From positions 248,001 to 312,000 of the forward strand of contig NZ_JAPFQA010000004.1 in the NCBI RefSeq assembly GCF_027563465.1: a stretch of DNA of 64,000 nucleotides. Direction: 5' to 3'. The stretch's first letter is position 1. Each line of letters begins with the position of its first letter. The stretch comes from Mesorhizobium qingshengii. GTDB taxonomy: Bacteria; Pseudomonadota; Alphaproteobacteria; Rhizobiales; Rhizobiaceae. The notes beneath the pieces were generated by a model that searched no databases, was not told the DNA's origin, and worked only from the letters and a program-made list of their open reading frames with translations. A program made the position numbers and the translations under genes. Below are positions 54,788 to 62,833 of this stretch, in pieces.

Positions 54788-55623
54788 ACGCGCGGCGCGA
54801 AAGCACGGCCGTCATGGCGCGGCGGGTCGAACCCGCCGACAGTCTCGATTTCTTCCCGACGCCGCCGTGGGGCACGCGGGCGTTCTGCGCGCATGTGCTG
54901 CCGCGCTTCGAGGCCTGCGACCTGCCCAGCGGCATGGTGCCGTTCACGGCGGCCGATCCGTGCTGCGGGCAGGGCCATATGGCGCTGGTGCTGCGCGAAT
55001 TCTTCCCGCTGGTGACCGCGACCGACATTTTCGACTACGGCTTTGGCGGGGTGACCGACTTCCTGCACCCCGACCACGCCCAGGCGCCGCGCGACTGGTT
55101 TTTCCTCAACCCGCCGTTCAACCTCGGGCTGGAATTCGTGCTGCATGCGCTGGAGCTGGCGACGCGCGGCGTGGCGGTGCTGGTGCGCACGGCGTTTCTG
55201 GAAGGCGAGGGGCGGCACGCCAAGCTGTTCGACCGGCGGCCGCCGAACCTGATCGCGCAATATTCGGAACGCATGCCGATGCATCGCGGCCGCTGGGTGA
55301 TCGATGGCAAGAGCGCCACCGCCTATTGCTGGCTGGTCTGGCACAAGCAAAGCCCGCGCCCTTCCGATCCGGCCTTCATGTGGATCCCGAAATCGCGCCA
55401 GACACTGACCCGGCACGACGACTGGCTGCGCTTCGGCGGCTGCGTCGATCTGCCGGCGACGCATCCGGTGATGGTGGCGATCGAGGCGGTGAAAAAGCCG
55501 AAGGTCTATCGCGAACCGGTGCTGACGCTCGCCCAGGTGCGGGAAGAAAAAGCGCGGCTGGAAGGCCGGCCGTCGCCGGCGACGATCGGCGATATCGCCC
55601 GCGAGCTGGGGGCCCTGCTGTGA
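54784..55623 (+). CDS. Phage N6-adenine/N4-cytosine-type DNA methyltransferase-like protein
   Basis: 279 aa. SAM-binding motif ADPCCGQGHMALVLREF and catalytic motif WFFLNPPFNLGLEFVL (NPPF) place it with amino-methylating DNA methyltransferases. LDFFPTPPWGTRAFC upstream is the usual lead-in of this phage group. No restriction partner is present, so protection of phage DNA or regulation is more likely than a restriction system. ATGA-coupled to its neighbours. Confidence 0.8.
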   Translation: MNARRESTAVMARRVEPADSLDFFPTPPWGTRAFCAHVLPRFEACDLPSGMVPFTAADPCCGQGHMALVLREFFPLVTATDIFDYGFGGVTDFLHPDHAQAPRDWFFLNPPFNLGLEFVLHALELATRGVAVLVRTAFLEGEGRHAKLFDRRPPNLIAQYSERMPMHRGRWVIDGKSATAYCWLVWHKQSPRPSDPAFMWIPKSRQTLTRHDDWLRFGGCVDLPATHPVMVAIEAVKKPKVYREPVLTLAQVREEKARLEGRPSPATIGDIARELGALL

Positions 55624-56282
55624 CGCGCGTTCTGGTTGGCTGCGAGATCTCCGGCATCGTGCGGCGGGCGTTCCTAGCTCTCGGCTATGACGCATGGTCT
55701 TGTGATCTGTTGCCCAGCCAGGACGGCAGCAACCGGCACATGGTCTGCGATGTTCGCGACGTGCTGGACGATGGCTGGGATTTGCTGGCCGTCATGCATC
55801 CACCCTGCACGCGGCTCTGCCGCTCCGGCCGGCGCTGGCTGTCAGGCCCCGGCAAGATGACACCGCCGAAGAAGCTGCCCGTCGGTCGGACGTGGGAAAG
55901 CATGATCGAGGAATTCGAAAACGGCGTGGACCTGTTCACGTCATGCTGGCGCGCGCCGATAGCTTGCGTGGCGATCGAGAACCCCGAAATGCACGATCTG
56001 GCCAAAGCGCGGATGCCGGACGATCTGCCAGCGCCGCACATGGTTCAGCCGTTCTGGTTTGGTCACCCCGAATACAAGGGCACCGGCTGGTATCTGCGCG
56101 GGCTGCGGCCGCTGACCGAAACCGCCAGGCTGGCCGAGCCTGCCAAGAACAGCGCCGAGTGGAAGGCTTGGAACCGCGTCTGGCGCATGTCGCCGCGCAA
56201 GGATCGTGGCCAGCAGCGCAGCCAGTTCTTTCCCGGAATGGCCGACGCCATGGCCTTGCAGTGGGGAGCGCAGGCGGCATGA
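55620..56282 (+). CDS. Phage C5-cytosine methyltransferase-like protein, short
   Basis: 220 aa from GTG (55620), overlapping the previous stop. VLVGCEISGIVRRAFLALGY and DAWSCDLLPSQ form the SAM pocket; LAVMHPPCTRLCRSG contains the PC nucleophile motif IV, and CVAIENPEMHDL matches motif VI (EN). It is about half the size of a standard Dcm enzyme and lacks an evident target-recognition domain. Second methyltransferase in a row. Confidence 0.7.
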   Translation: MTRVLVGCEISGIVRRAFLALGYDAWSCDLLPSQDGSNRHMVCDVRDVLDDGWDLLAVMHPPCTRLCRSGRRWLSGPGKMTPPKKLPVGRTWESMIEEFENGVDLFTSCWRAPIACVAIENPEMHDLAKARMPDDLPAPHMVQPFWFGHPEYKGTGWYLRGLRPLTETARLAEPAKNSAEWKAWNRVWRMSPRKDRGQQRSQFFPGMADAMALQWGAQAA

Positions 56283-57445
56283 GCGGCGATCTCGACATCA
56301 TCAAATCGGGGCTGATCGACCGCATCGAAAGCGTCTGCGAAAGGCTGTTGCCGGACGGCAAGCCCGAGGGCGGCCTGTGGGTGGCGTGGAATCCTGTCGA
56401 GCATGACCAGAAGCCCGGCCGCCTGCCGGCGCTGAAAGTGCGCATCCGCAACGGCGATATCGGCGCCTGGAGCTGCTGGCGCTCCGGCGCCAAGGGCGAC
56501 GTGCTGAAACTGGTCGCCTATGTCGAGCGAACCGACATCAAGGGCGCGCTGGCCTGGGGCCGCGATTTCCTCGGCATCCGCTCGATGTCGCCGGCCGAGC
56601 GGCAGAATTTGCGCAAGGCGGAAGTGGTGCGCCAGCGCGAGCGTGACGACAAGGCCGAGCGGTCGCGGCTGTTCAAGCTGCAGACGGCCGACCAGCTGTT
56701 TTTCGCCAAGCCGAGCGAGAAGGAAACCGGCCCGGCTTACTGCCCGCAAGGCACCTTTGCTTATGGAAGTGGCAGCGCGGCCGAGCTGCACGCCAAGGAT
56801 TATTTTCGCGGGCGCGGCCTCGACCTCGACGCGATCCCCGGCCTCAACCGCTATTCGTTCCGGTTCTCGCCGGCGACGGAATACTGGACGGCGGCGCGCT
56901 ACGAAAACAGCCAGGGCCGGCGCTGGAAGGCCGAGCGCGGGCCGCTGTTCCCGGCCATCCATTCGGCGATGCGCAACCGGATGGGCATCGTCACAGCCTG
57001 CCATGTCACCTTCCTCGACCCGGTCAAGCCGGTGAAGGCGCCGGTGAAGCCGGCAAAGCTGATCTGGGGCGAGGCCAAGGGCGCCGTCATCGAGATCTCG
57101 ATGGGGCCGAACGCGGTGCCGTTCTGGATGGCGGATCGCGACGGCCTGGTGCCCGATCCCCTGGTGATCGCCGAAGGCATCGAGACGGCGGCGAGCTTTT
57201 CGCAGCCGGTGCCGGAAGCGCGCGTGTGGGCCGGTGGCTCGCAGGCCGGCGTCGGCTCGGCGCCGGTCGGCCTCGACTGCGTCGAATGGGTGCTGTTCGC
57301 GCGCGACAACAACACCGGCAATGCGCAAGCGCAGAAACAATTCGATCAGGCACTGGCCGGGCTGGAAAGCCATGGCAAGCGCGTCGTCGTGGAAGCCAGC
57401 CACGTCGGCGACGATTTCAACGATCTGGCGCAAGGAGAAGAATGA
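56279..57445 (+). CDS. Phage Toprim-type DNA primase-like protein
   Basis: 388 aa. The C-terminal Toprim part is visible as PLVIAEGIETAASFSQPVPE (the catalytic Glu strand) and VEWVLFARDNNTGNAQAQKQ (the acidic metal-binding segment). N-terminal ~80 residues (LWVAWNPVEHDQKPGRLPAL) replace the usual zinc ribbon; no CxxC is present, so template recognition must differ. With the downstream helicase it probably primes phage replication. Confidence 0.75.
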   Translation: MSGDLDIIKSGLIDRIESVCERLLPDGKPEGGLWVAWNPVEHDQKPGRLPALKVRIRNGDIGAWSCWRSGAKGDVLKLVAYVERTDIKGALAWGRDFLGIRSMSPAERQNLRKAEVVRQRERDDKAERSRLFKLQTADQLFFAKPSEKETGPAYCPQGTFAYGSGSAAELHAKDYFRGRGLDLDAIPGLNRYSFRFSPATEYWTAARYENSQGRRWKAERGPLFPAIHSAMRNRMGIVTACHVTFLDPVKPVKAPVKPAKLIWGEAKGAVIEISMGPNAVPFWMADRDGLVPDPLVIAEGIETAASFSQPVPEARVWAGGSQAGVGSAPVGLDCVEWVLFARDNNTGNAQAQKQFDQALAGLESHGKRVVVEASHVGDDFNDLAQGEE

Positions 57446-57774
57446 TGAAAACCACCGGAAGCCTGGAAGCCGGCGACGCGGCCGCTGCCGCCGTTGCCAA
57501 GACCGACAAGCGGGTGACCCTGGCCAGCATGGAAGGCAAGGTCGAAACCGCGCAATTCTTCAACCCGACATGCGCGCCGCAGCTGACCATCTGCGTCATG
57601 ACGCTGACCAACGGCTTCACGCTGGTCGGCAAATCCGCGCCGGCCGACCCGGCCAACTTCAATAGTGAGCTGGGCGAGAAGTTCGCCCGCGAGGACGCCA
57701 TTCGCCAGATGTGGCCGCTCGAAGGCTACCTGCTGCGCGAAGAGCTTTCCAAGCGCGTCGACGTGGGGGTTTAG
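57442..57774 (+). CDS. Gp49-like phage protein
   Basis: 110 aa (109 if started at the second ATG). NPTCAPQLTICVMTLTNGFT followed by LVGKSAPADPANFNSELGEK and FAREDAIRQMWPLEGYLLRE matches the phage Gp49/Gp66 family of small proteins found in many temperate phages; function unknown. A strong AAGGAGAAG lies before the start, which overlaps the primase stop. Confidence 0.75.
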   Translation: MMKTTGSLEAGDAAAAAVAKTDKRVTLASMEGKVETAQFFNPTCAPQLTICVMTLTNGFTLVGKSAPADPANFNSELGEKFAREDAIRQMWPLEGYLLREELSKRVDVGV

Positions 57775-57778
57775 GATC

Positions 57779-58753
57779 ATGGGACGCAAGAGAGGAAGCC
57801 GTAATGTTGCAGGGAAGCCTGTTGCCGGTCAGCTCGCTGACGCCGCGCCCGTTTCTGGCGCCGGAGACGAGAATAGAGCCGCCGTATCGGATGGCGGGGT
57901 TGTGGACGCCACCGCTGCAGATCAAGCGGGTCAAGCGGCCGACACCGGAAGCGCGGAGGGTGCAGCGCTGGCTGCTGGAACCGACACTGCAAACTATGAT
58001 CCGGCGTCGGCTGCTGGCGCAGCTGTCGCGGCCGCAACGGAAACGGAAGGCGCCGCACCTCTGTACCTCTGCCACAAGCAGGTGCGGGCACTGAAAATCG
58101 CAGCGGTCGAAATTCTTCCGGAGGGCCGCAGCAAGATTGCTCCCAAGGATGCAGGTTACGCACCTTTCCTTGCTCCATCTGGATGGGGCGCCCGCTTCCA
58201 TGGCAGTGAGGACGATCTTGGCTATTACGTCCAATACGATGACGGCTATGCGTCGTGGTCGCCGTCCAAGGCTTTCGAGGACGGCTATAGTTTGATGCCG
58301 GCCACGGCGGCCAACGGCGATCAAGGCGACAGCGATCTGAACGATACGGCGACCGTTCTGTCGGTGGCCGAGTTGGCGCGGGCCGTCGCCGGCGGCGCGC
58401 GCGTGTTTGCAAACGGCGGCATGGCCGTCGATTTCGAGCATGTCTTTGACAGCGAGGAAGCCGCTATCATGGCCGATTTCGTGCGCGGCAATCCCGAGGC
58501 GCCGGCGGAAGCCATGTTCATCCACCTCGGCCTGAAAAAGCGTTACCCGCGCACTGAGCCGAACACCGCCGACCATTTCGTGCTGTCGCTGTTCCATGCG
58601 GCTTGTCGGGCGGCGCTCAAGTTCGAGCAGCAGGTTGCGGCCGAGAAGGCCGCTGCCGAGTTCGCGGCCGCGCCCGCCGGTGGCTGGCCTGGTGAGCGCG
58701 CGCTTGAACCACAAAAGCCGGCGTTCTCTCCCTCCGGCTTTTCCCCGCGCTAG
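57779..58753 (+). CDS. Phage hypothetical protein with Ala-rich N-terminal linker (324 aa)
   Basis: 324 aa. A basic start MGRKRGSRNVAGKPVAGQLA, a ~75-residue Ala/Gly/Asp-rich low-complexity region, a central compact domain (LYLCHKQVRALKIAAVEILP, GYYVQYDDGYASWSPSKAFE) and an Ala-rich tail. The central YASWSPSKAFEDGY is typical of a small phage domain often found in proteins next to Gp49-like genes; it has no known activity. Starts four bases after the previous stop. Confidence 0.55.
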   Translation: MGRKRGSRNVAGKPVAGQLADAAPVSGAGDENRAAVSDGGVVDATAADQAGQAADTGSAEGAALAAGTDTANYDPASAAGAAVAAATETEGAAPLYLCHKQVRALKIAAVEILPEGRSKIAPKDAGYAPFLAPSGWGARFHGSEDDLGYYVQYDDGYASWSPSKAFEDGYSLMPATAANGDQGDSDLNDTATVLSVAELARAVAGGARVFANGGMAVDFEHVFDSEEAAIMADFVRGNPEAPAEAMFIHLGLKKRYPRTEPNTADHFVLSLFHAACRAALKFEQQVAAEKAAAEFAAAPAGGWPGERALEPQKPAFSPSGFSPR

Positions 58754-58849
58754 GTCCGTTTGCCCCAAGACGCCTAGCGCCCTGGCCCGCCGGTGGGTGA
58801 ATACGCCGGCGGGTCCTTTTTCGACCCCTCCTAAAGCATGGAATGAGCA

Positions 58850-60712
58850 GTGGCGAAGGCGCAGACACAGACCGGTTCCAAGGCGCTCCGCGCCGCCTTC
58901 CTCGATGGCAAGCGCGCCAAGGATGAAGCCGACGCGCTGGCCGCGCTCGATCCCGATCCGAACCTGCCGCGCGACGGCATCAACCCCGGCATGTGGGAAG
59001 GCGCGCCGTTCGACACCATGCCGCCGGACTGCCCGGTGAAAGTCGTCGGCCGCGATTCGGACGGCAACGTCTACTGCATTTCGACCACGGGAAACCTGCG
59101 CAAGATCGAGCGATGGGACATGCCGGCGCTGGCCGACCTGTTCGCGCCGAAGATCAACACGCTGATGTGGGCATGGCCTGGCTGGGGCAAGAAGGACGTG
59201 TGGGACCCCGAGCAGGAAAAGATGGTGACCAAAAAGATCGTCAACCGCGTCGAGCGCGACAAATGCATGATGGCGATCATCAATGAGGCGGCGCGCAAGC
59301 CGGACTTCGACCCGAACACGCAACATCGCGGCCGTGGCGGCTGGGTGGACAGCCATGGGCGGTTCGTGTGGCATTCCGGCGGCTGGCTGTGGCTGGTCGA
59401 CGGCAAGCGGCTGGAACAGGCCCGGCCGGCGCAGCATGACGGGTTTCTCTACACCAAGCAGGCGCCGACGATCGAGCCCTGGGCCGAGCCGGTGACATCG
59501 GAGGAAAGCCCGGCGCGGCGCATCCTCGAAGATCTCCGCACATGGAACTGGCAGCGGCCCTATCTCGACCCGGTGCTGGTGCTGGGCTGGATCGCCACGG
59601 CGCTGATGGGCGGCGCCTTGAAGGCGCGGCCGATCATCTTTGCAACGGGCGGCGCCGGCGTGGGAAAAAGCCGCTTGCAGGAAGTGGTGAAATCGGCGCT
59701 GCACGGCGCGGTGACGGCTTCCGTCAACACCACGGCCGCCGGCATCTACCAGCGCGCCAAGACCGACAGCCTGCCGTTCATGATCGATGAGCTGGAATCA
59801 AAGCCCGGCTCGACCAGGGCGGAAAGCGTCATCGAGCTGGCCCGCGTCGCCTACACCGGCGGCGACATCAGCCGCGGCGGCCAGGACCACGAGGCGACCA
59901 CGTTCACGGCGCGCAATTCGTTCTTCTTCTCGGCCATCATCCCGCCGCCCATGGGCGCGCAGGACAAGACGCGCATGGCGATGCTGAACCTGTCGCAGCT
60001 CGACCGGCCGGGCAAGAGCGGCCGCGACCTGGTGCTGAAGCCGGAGACGGACGGCCGCATGATCCTGCGGCAGATCATGGATGGCTGGAAAGAGTTCAAC
60101 GAAGTGCTGATGCCCGACCTTGCCACGATCCTGGGCGAGCGCGGCCTGTCGGCGCGCGCGATCGACACCTTCGGCACGCTGCTGGCGGCCGCCAGGCTGC
60201 TTGTCGGCGACGATGTGCTGGAAGAGATCGGCCTGCCGATGGCCGACGCCACGCACCTGGGCGAGCTGATCGCCGAGGCGACCTCGGCCGACCGCACCGA
60301 AAACCTCGACCACTGGCACAAATGCATCGACACGCTGTTCCAGAGCCAGATCGACGCCTGGCGCGATGGCGTCAAGCCGACGATCGGCGGCGTGTGCGAG
60401 CTGCTGCGCACCGGCGAATGGAATGCCAAGGGCGCGCGCGAGCGGCTGGAGCTGGTCAGCCTCGGCTGTTTCGATCGCGGCAAGGTGGAGCCCAACGCCG
60501 GCGCCGTGCTGGCCGTTCCGGCGAGCGCGCCGCAGCTGCATCGGATCTTCGGCGATACCGATTTCCACAAGGGCGGCTGGTACACGGCGCTGAAACAGGC
60601 GCCCAAGGGCATCGTGCTGCCGGCGCGCAAGGTCAAGATCAACGGCAGCACCACGCATTGCATGCTGATCGACCTCGATGCGTTCGAGAAGCATGTTGGA
60701 GCGGGGCTGTGA
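58850..60712 (+). CDS. Phage P-loop helicase/ATPase (replicative)
   Basis: 620 aa from GTG at 58850. Walker A GGAGVGKSRLQEVVKSAL and Walker B LPFMIDELESKPGS sit in a DUF927/SF3-like ATPase core that spans about residues 235-420, with NSFFFSAIIPPPMGAQDKTR as sensor region. An N-terminal ~200 residues may contact DNA. With the Toprim primase three genes upstream it forms the likely phage replication pair. Ninety-six bases without a gene precede it. Confidence 0.75.
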   Translation: MAKAQTQTGSKALRAAFLDGKRAKDEADALAALDPDPNLPRDGINPGMWEGAPFDTMPPDCPVKVVGRDSDGNVYCISTTGNLRKIERWDMPALADLFAPKINTLMWAWPGWGKKDVWDPEQEKMVTKKIVNRVERDKCMMAIINEAARKPDFDPNTQHRGRGGWVDSHGRFVWHSGGWLWLVDGKRLEQARPAQHDGFLYTKQAPTIEPWAEPVTSEESPARRILEDLRTWNWQRPYLDPVLVLGWIATALMGGALKARPIIFATGGAGVGKSRLQEVVKSALHGAVTASVNTTAAGIYQRAKTDSLPFMIDELESKPGSTRAESVIELARVAYTGGDISRGGQDHEATTFTARNSFFFSAIIPPPMGAQDKTRMAMLNLSQLDRPGKSGRDLVLKPETDGRMILRQIMDGWKEFNEVLMPDLATILGERGLSARAIDTFGTLLAAARLLVGDDVLEEIGLPMADATHLGELIAEATSADRTENLDHWHKCIDTLFQSQIDAWRDGVKPTIGGVCELLRTGEWNAKGARERLELVSLGCFDRGKVEPNAGAVLAVPASAPQLHRIFGDTDFHKGGWYTALKQAPKGIVLPARKVKINGSTTHCMLIDLDAFEKHVGAGL

Positions 60713-60954
60713 GCAAGCCGGAAATCGTCATCTGCGGAGATTGTCTTCGTATCTTGCCTTACACCGATGAACGGCATTGCGACATCGAGCCATGCCCCTG
60801 TGGCGGCCAATTGTGCGGCTGCGAGCTTTGCACCTATACGGCGATATGGCTGCGCCAAGGCGTGCGCAATCGCGCCTTCCTCGGTCTGCAGCCTGGTCCC
60901 AATCTCGGCTTCTGGTGCGAAGAGACGGGCATCGAGGATCGTGCGAGCGATTGA
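60709..60954 (+). CDS. Cysteine-rich small phage protein (81 aa)
   Basis: 81 aa from GTG overlapping the helicase stop. Cysteines in CGDC, DIEPCPCGGQLCGCELC and WCEE suggest two zinc-binding knuckles. A zinc ribbon could mediate contact with nucleic acid or protein partners of the helicase. No family recognised. Confidence 0.5.
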   Translation: MSKPEIVICGDCLRILPYTDERHCDIEPCPCGGQLCGCELCTYTAIWLRQGVRNRAFLGLQPGPNLGFWCEETGIEDRASD

Positions 60955-61219
60955 CCGCACCACGCGGCTCTTTCTGGCGTCTGTGAATGACGCGTTGCCC
61001 GGCCTGCGCACGCAAGTGAGCAAGTCCCATAATGCCGCTGGTCGCTCGACCTATGTTTTCATCTTCACCAGCCGCCGCAGCTTCAAGGTGCGCATTTCCG
61101 ACCACGCGATCGGCATGCGCCGCGCCATGCGTGGTGAGGAAGATCTCTACATCTTTGCCGGCTCCAAGCCTGCCAGCTGGGCCGTGTGGCTCGGTGAGCT
61201 GGTGCGGCGCCTGTCCTAG
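60941..61219 (+). CDS. Phage hypothetical protein (92 aa)
   Basis: 92 aa from GTG (60941) with GAGGATC just before; overlaps the previous gene by 14 bases. AGRSTYVFIFTSRRSFKVRI followed by SDHAIGMRRAMRGEEDLYIF looks like a small alpha/beta domain with a basic strand. Last gene of the rightward early operon. Confidence 0.5.
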   Translation: MRAIDRTTRLFLASVNDALPGLRTQVSKSHNAAGRSTYVFIFTSRRSFKVRISDHAIGMRRAMRGEEDLYIFAGSKPASWAVWLGELVRRLS

Positions 61220-61640
61220 GCTCCGGCGGCCATAGGCCGCCCTGGCGCGCGTCCAGCGCGCCTTGCAGTGCGATTCCCTTGCCCTTCTGGATGATGAGCG
61301 CACCCAGCGCCTTCCCGTCCATTGCCGTGCCCTGGTGCGCGGCGCTGCTGCAATGCGTCGCGTCAAGACAACTTGCAGCCCGGCAGGGCTGCGCCGCTTT
61401 CCCTAGACCAGCCCTCGCAGGGCAATTGAAGTCGATTTTTCGGCGGTATTTGAGCCGACCCCGCGCCCGTTTCGCCGGGTCAAATCGTGACATTCTGTCA
61501 CCATTTCCCGCGCCCCATTTGACGCCCTTTGCCCTCGCCCGACCAGAGTTCAAGGGTGTTCCGCCGCGCCAAACCATGGCTTGCAATTGACGATAGGCGG
61601 TTTCGGCGAGGCTGATTGAGCCGCCAACGGGAGCGGGAGC
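61220..61640. other. Gene-poor start of the early-late boundary
   Basis: No convincing gene. There is a short palindromic stretch GGCGGCCATAGGCCGCC at ~61225 and another, GGCGCGCGTCCAGCGCGCC, right after it, either of which could end the early transcript. Small frames (61279-61590 on plus) have no ribosome site. Confidence 0.45.
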
Positions 61641-61854
61641 GGTTACCGGGTTACCTGATGGTTACCCACGCGGTAACCGGAAAATGCCAAGGAAATCAAC
61701 GACATGAGCTATTTTGTTACCGGTTCCCCGGCTAATGCGACCTCGCATCGTACGCGCGCGCGCATGCGCTGTATGAGGTAACCACGTAACCGGTAACCGT
61801 AGGGGTATATCCATTTGAATTATCTATCGAAAAGCCGGTTCCCGAAAGGTTACC
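61641..61854. repeat. Cluster of GGTTACC/GGTAACC sites before the terminase genes
   Basis: GGTTACC at 61641, 61649, 61660 and 61848; GGTAACC at 61672, 61777 and 61792; near matches GTTACC at 61716 and GTAACC at 61786. Spacings of 8-15 bases within two dense groups separated by ~95 bases, with a CG-alternating tract (ACGCGCGCGCGCATGCG) between. Typical of a multi-copy protein-binding site such as a packaging site or late operator. Confidence 0.75.
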
Positions 61855-61884
61855 CAAGGCCTCGATCGGGAACCGGAATAAAAA

Positions 61885-62532
61885 ATGGCACATGGAGCGC
61901 TTTCCGTGGCGGATGACGCTGACCAGGGGCATCCAGACGCCCACACACCGCCGCCGGCCGAGCTCCCTGGCGCCGATCCGCTCGACCTCCTGGCCGGCTT
62001 GCCAGATGGCGAGGGCACTGACGCTCTGGCGCTGGCGGCCGAAATCGTTGCTGCGCCAGCTCGGGCGCGGGGGAGGCCGCTTGGTGCCGCCAACCGCAAG
62101 AACGGGGATCTGATCCGCTACCTGCAAGCGCGCGGCCATCGCGACCCGATGGTGACGCTGTCCATGATCCAGTCGGCCGACTTCGGCGCGCTCTGCCGCC
62201 TGGTGGGCGCTGGCGGTGCCAAGCAGAAGCTGGCGGTCCTCGGGATCATTCGCGGCGCTGCCGCCGACCTGATGCCGTACCATCACGCCAAGAAGCCGCT
62301 GCAGCTGGAACTGCCGGCCGGCGACAAGCGCCCGCTGATGGTGTTCGGCAACGTCGAGAACATGCAGGTCGTGGCCGATGGCGACGGCTTCATGAGCGCT
62401 GGCATGATGCCGACCGATCGCGCCGAAAAAGCCAATGAAATCAATGGTGATGCCGTGCGACAAGCGGTAGACCAGTCGCACGAGAATGCTAACGCGTTGA
62501 AAGGCAACGACAATCCGGGGTCAAGCGACTGA
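61885..62532 (+). CDS. Probable terminase small subunit
   Basis: 215 aa. A disordered Ala/Pro start, then RGRPLGAANRKNGDLIRYLQ, a GRPxGxxNR box with HTH-like helix often seen in small terminase or packaging-associated phage proteins, and DPMVTLSMIQSADFGALCRL. The C-terminal third is hydrophilic. Placed directly before the large terminase and after the GGTTACC cluster, where TerS would bind. Family assignment is by context more than motif. Confidence 0.6.
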   Translation: MAHGALSVADDADQGHPDAHTPPPAELPGADPLDLLAGLPDGEGTDALALAAEIVAAPARARGRPLGAANRKNGDLIRYLQARGHRDPMVTLSMIQSADFGALCRLVGAGGAKQKLAVLGIIRGAAADLMPYHHAKKPLQLELPAGDKRPLMVFGNVENMQVVADGDGFMSAGMMPTDRAEKANEINGDAVRQAVDQSHENANALKGNDNPGSSD

Positions 62533-62547
62533 TTGCAAATCAGTTGC
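62525..62547. terminator. Hairpin at the end of the probable small terminase gene
   Basis: GCGACTGATT and AATCAGTTGC pair over ten positions with a three-base loop, covering the stop codon. No T run. The next ~285 bases up to the large terminase start contain no recognisable gene. Confidence 0.45.
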
Positions 62548-62833
62548 GATATTGAAAACCGGAATCGCGAGGGCAGTTCTCGCGCACGTGCACGTGAGGC
62601 CAGCGCCGCCTGGTGTAGGGCCTCGACCCCGCCCCCCATGCCTTGCCCAGCCCGAACCGGCCGGGCCGAATTTCGAAAACCGCCAGGCCCCCCCACCGCC
62701 CACGGCCCTTCGGTCGCACACACGCGACCTATTCCGTTGGCTCGCAATGGACTCGCTGGGCGGCCGAATAAATTCTCGGCGTTGAATCGGGACGCGGGCG
62801 CGCGGGCCGGGCGAAAATCGAGGGTTGCGGGCA

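Noticed and set aside
62552-62785. 77-codon frame between the terminase genes
   Set aside because: Pro/Arg-rich translation without ribosome site or family resemblance; looks like noncoding GC-rich sequence.
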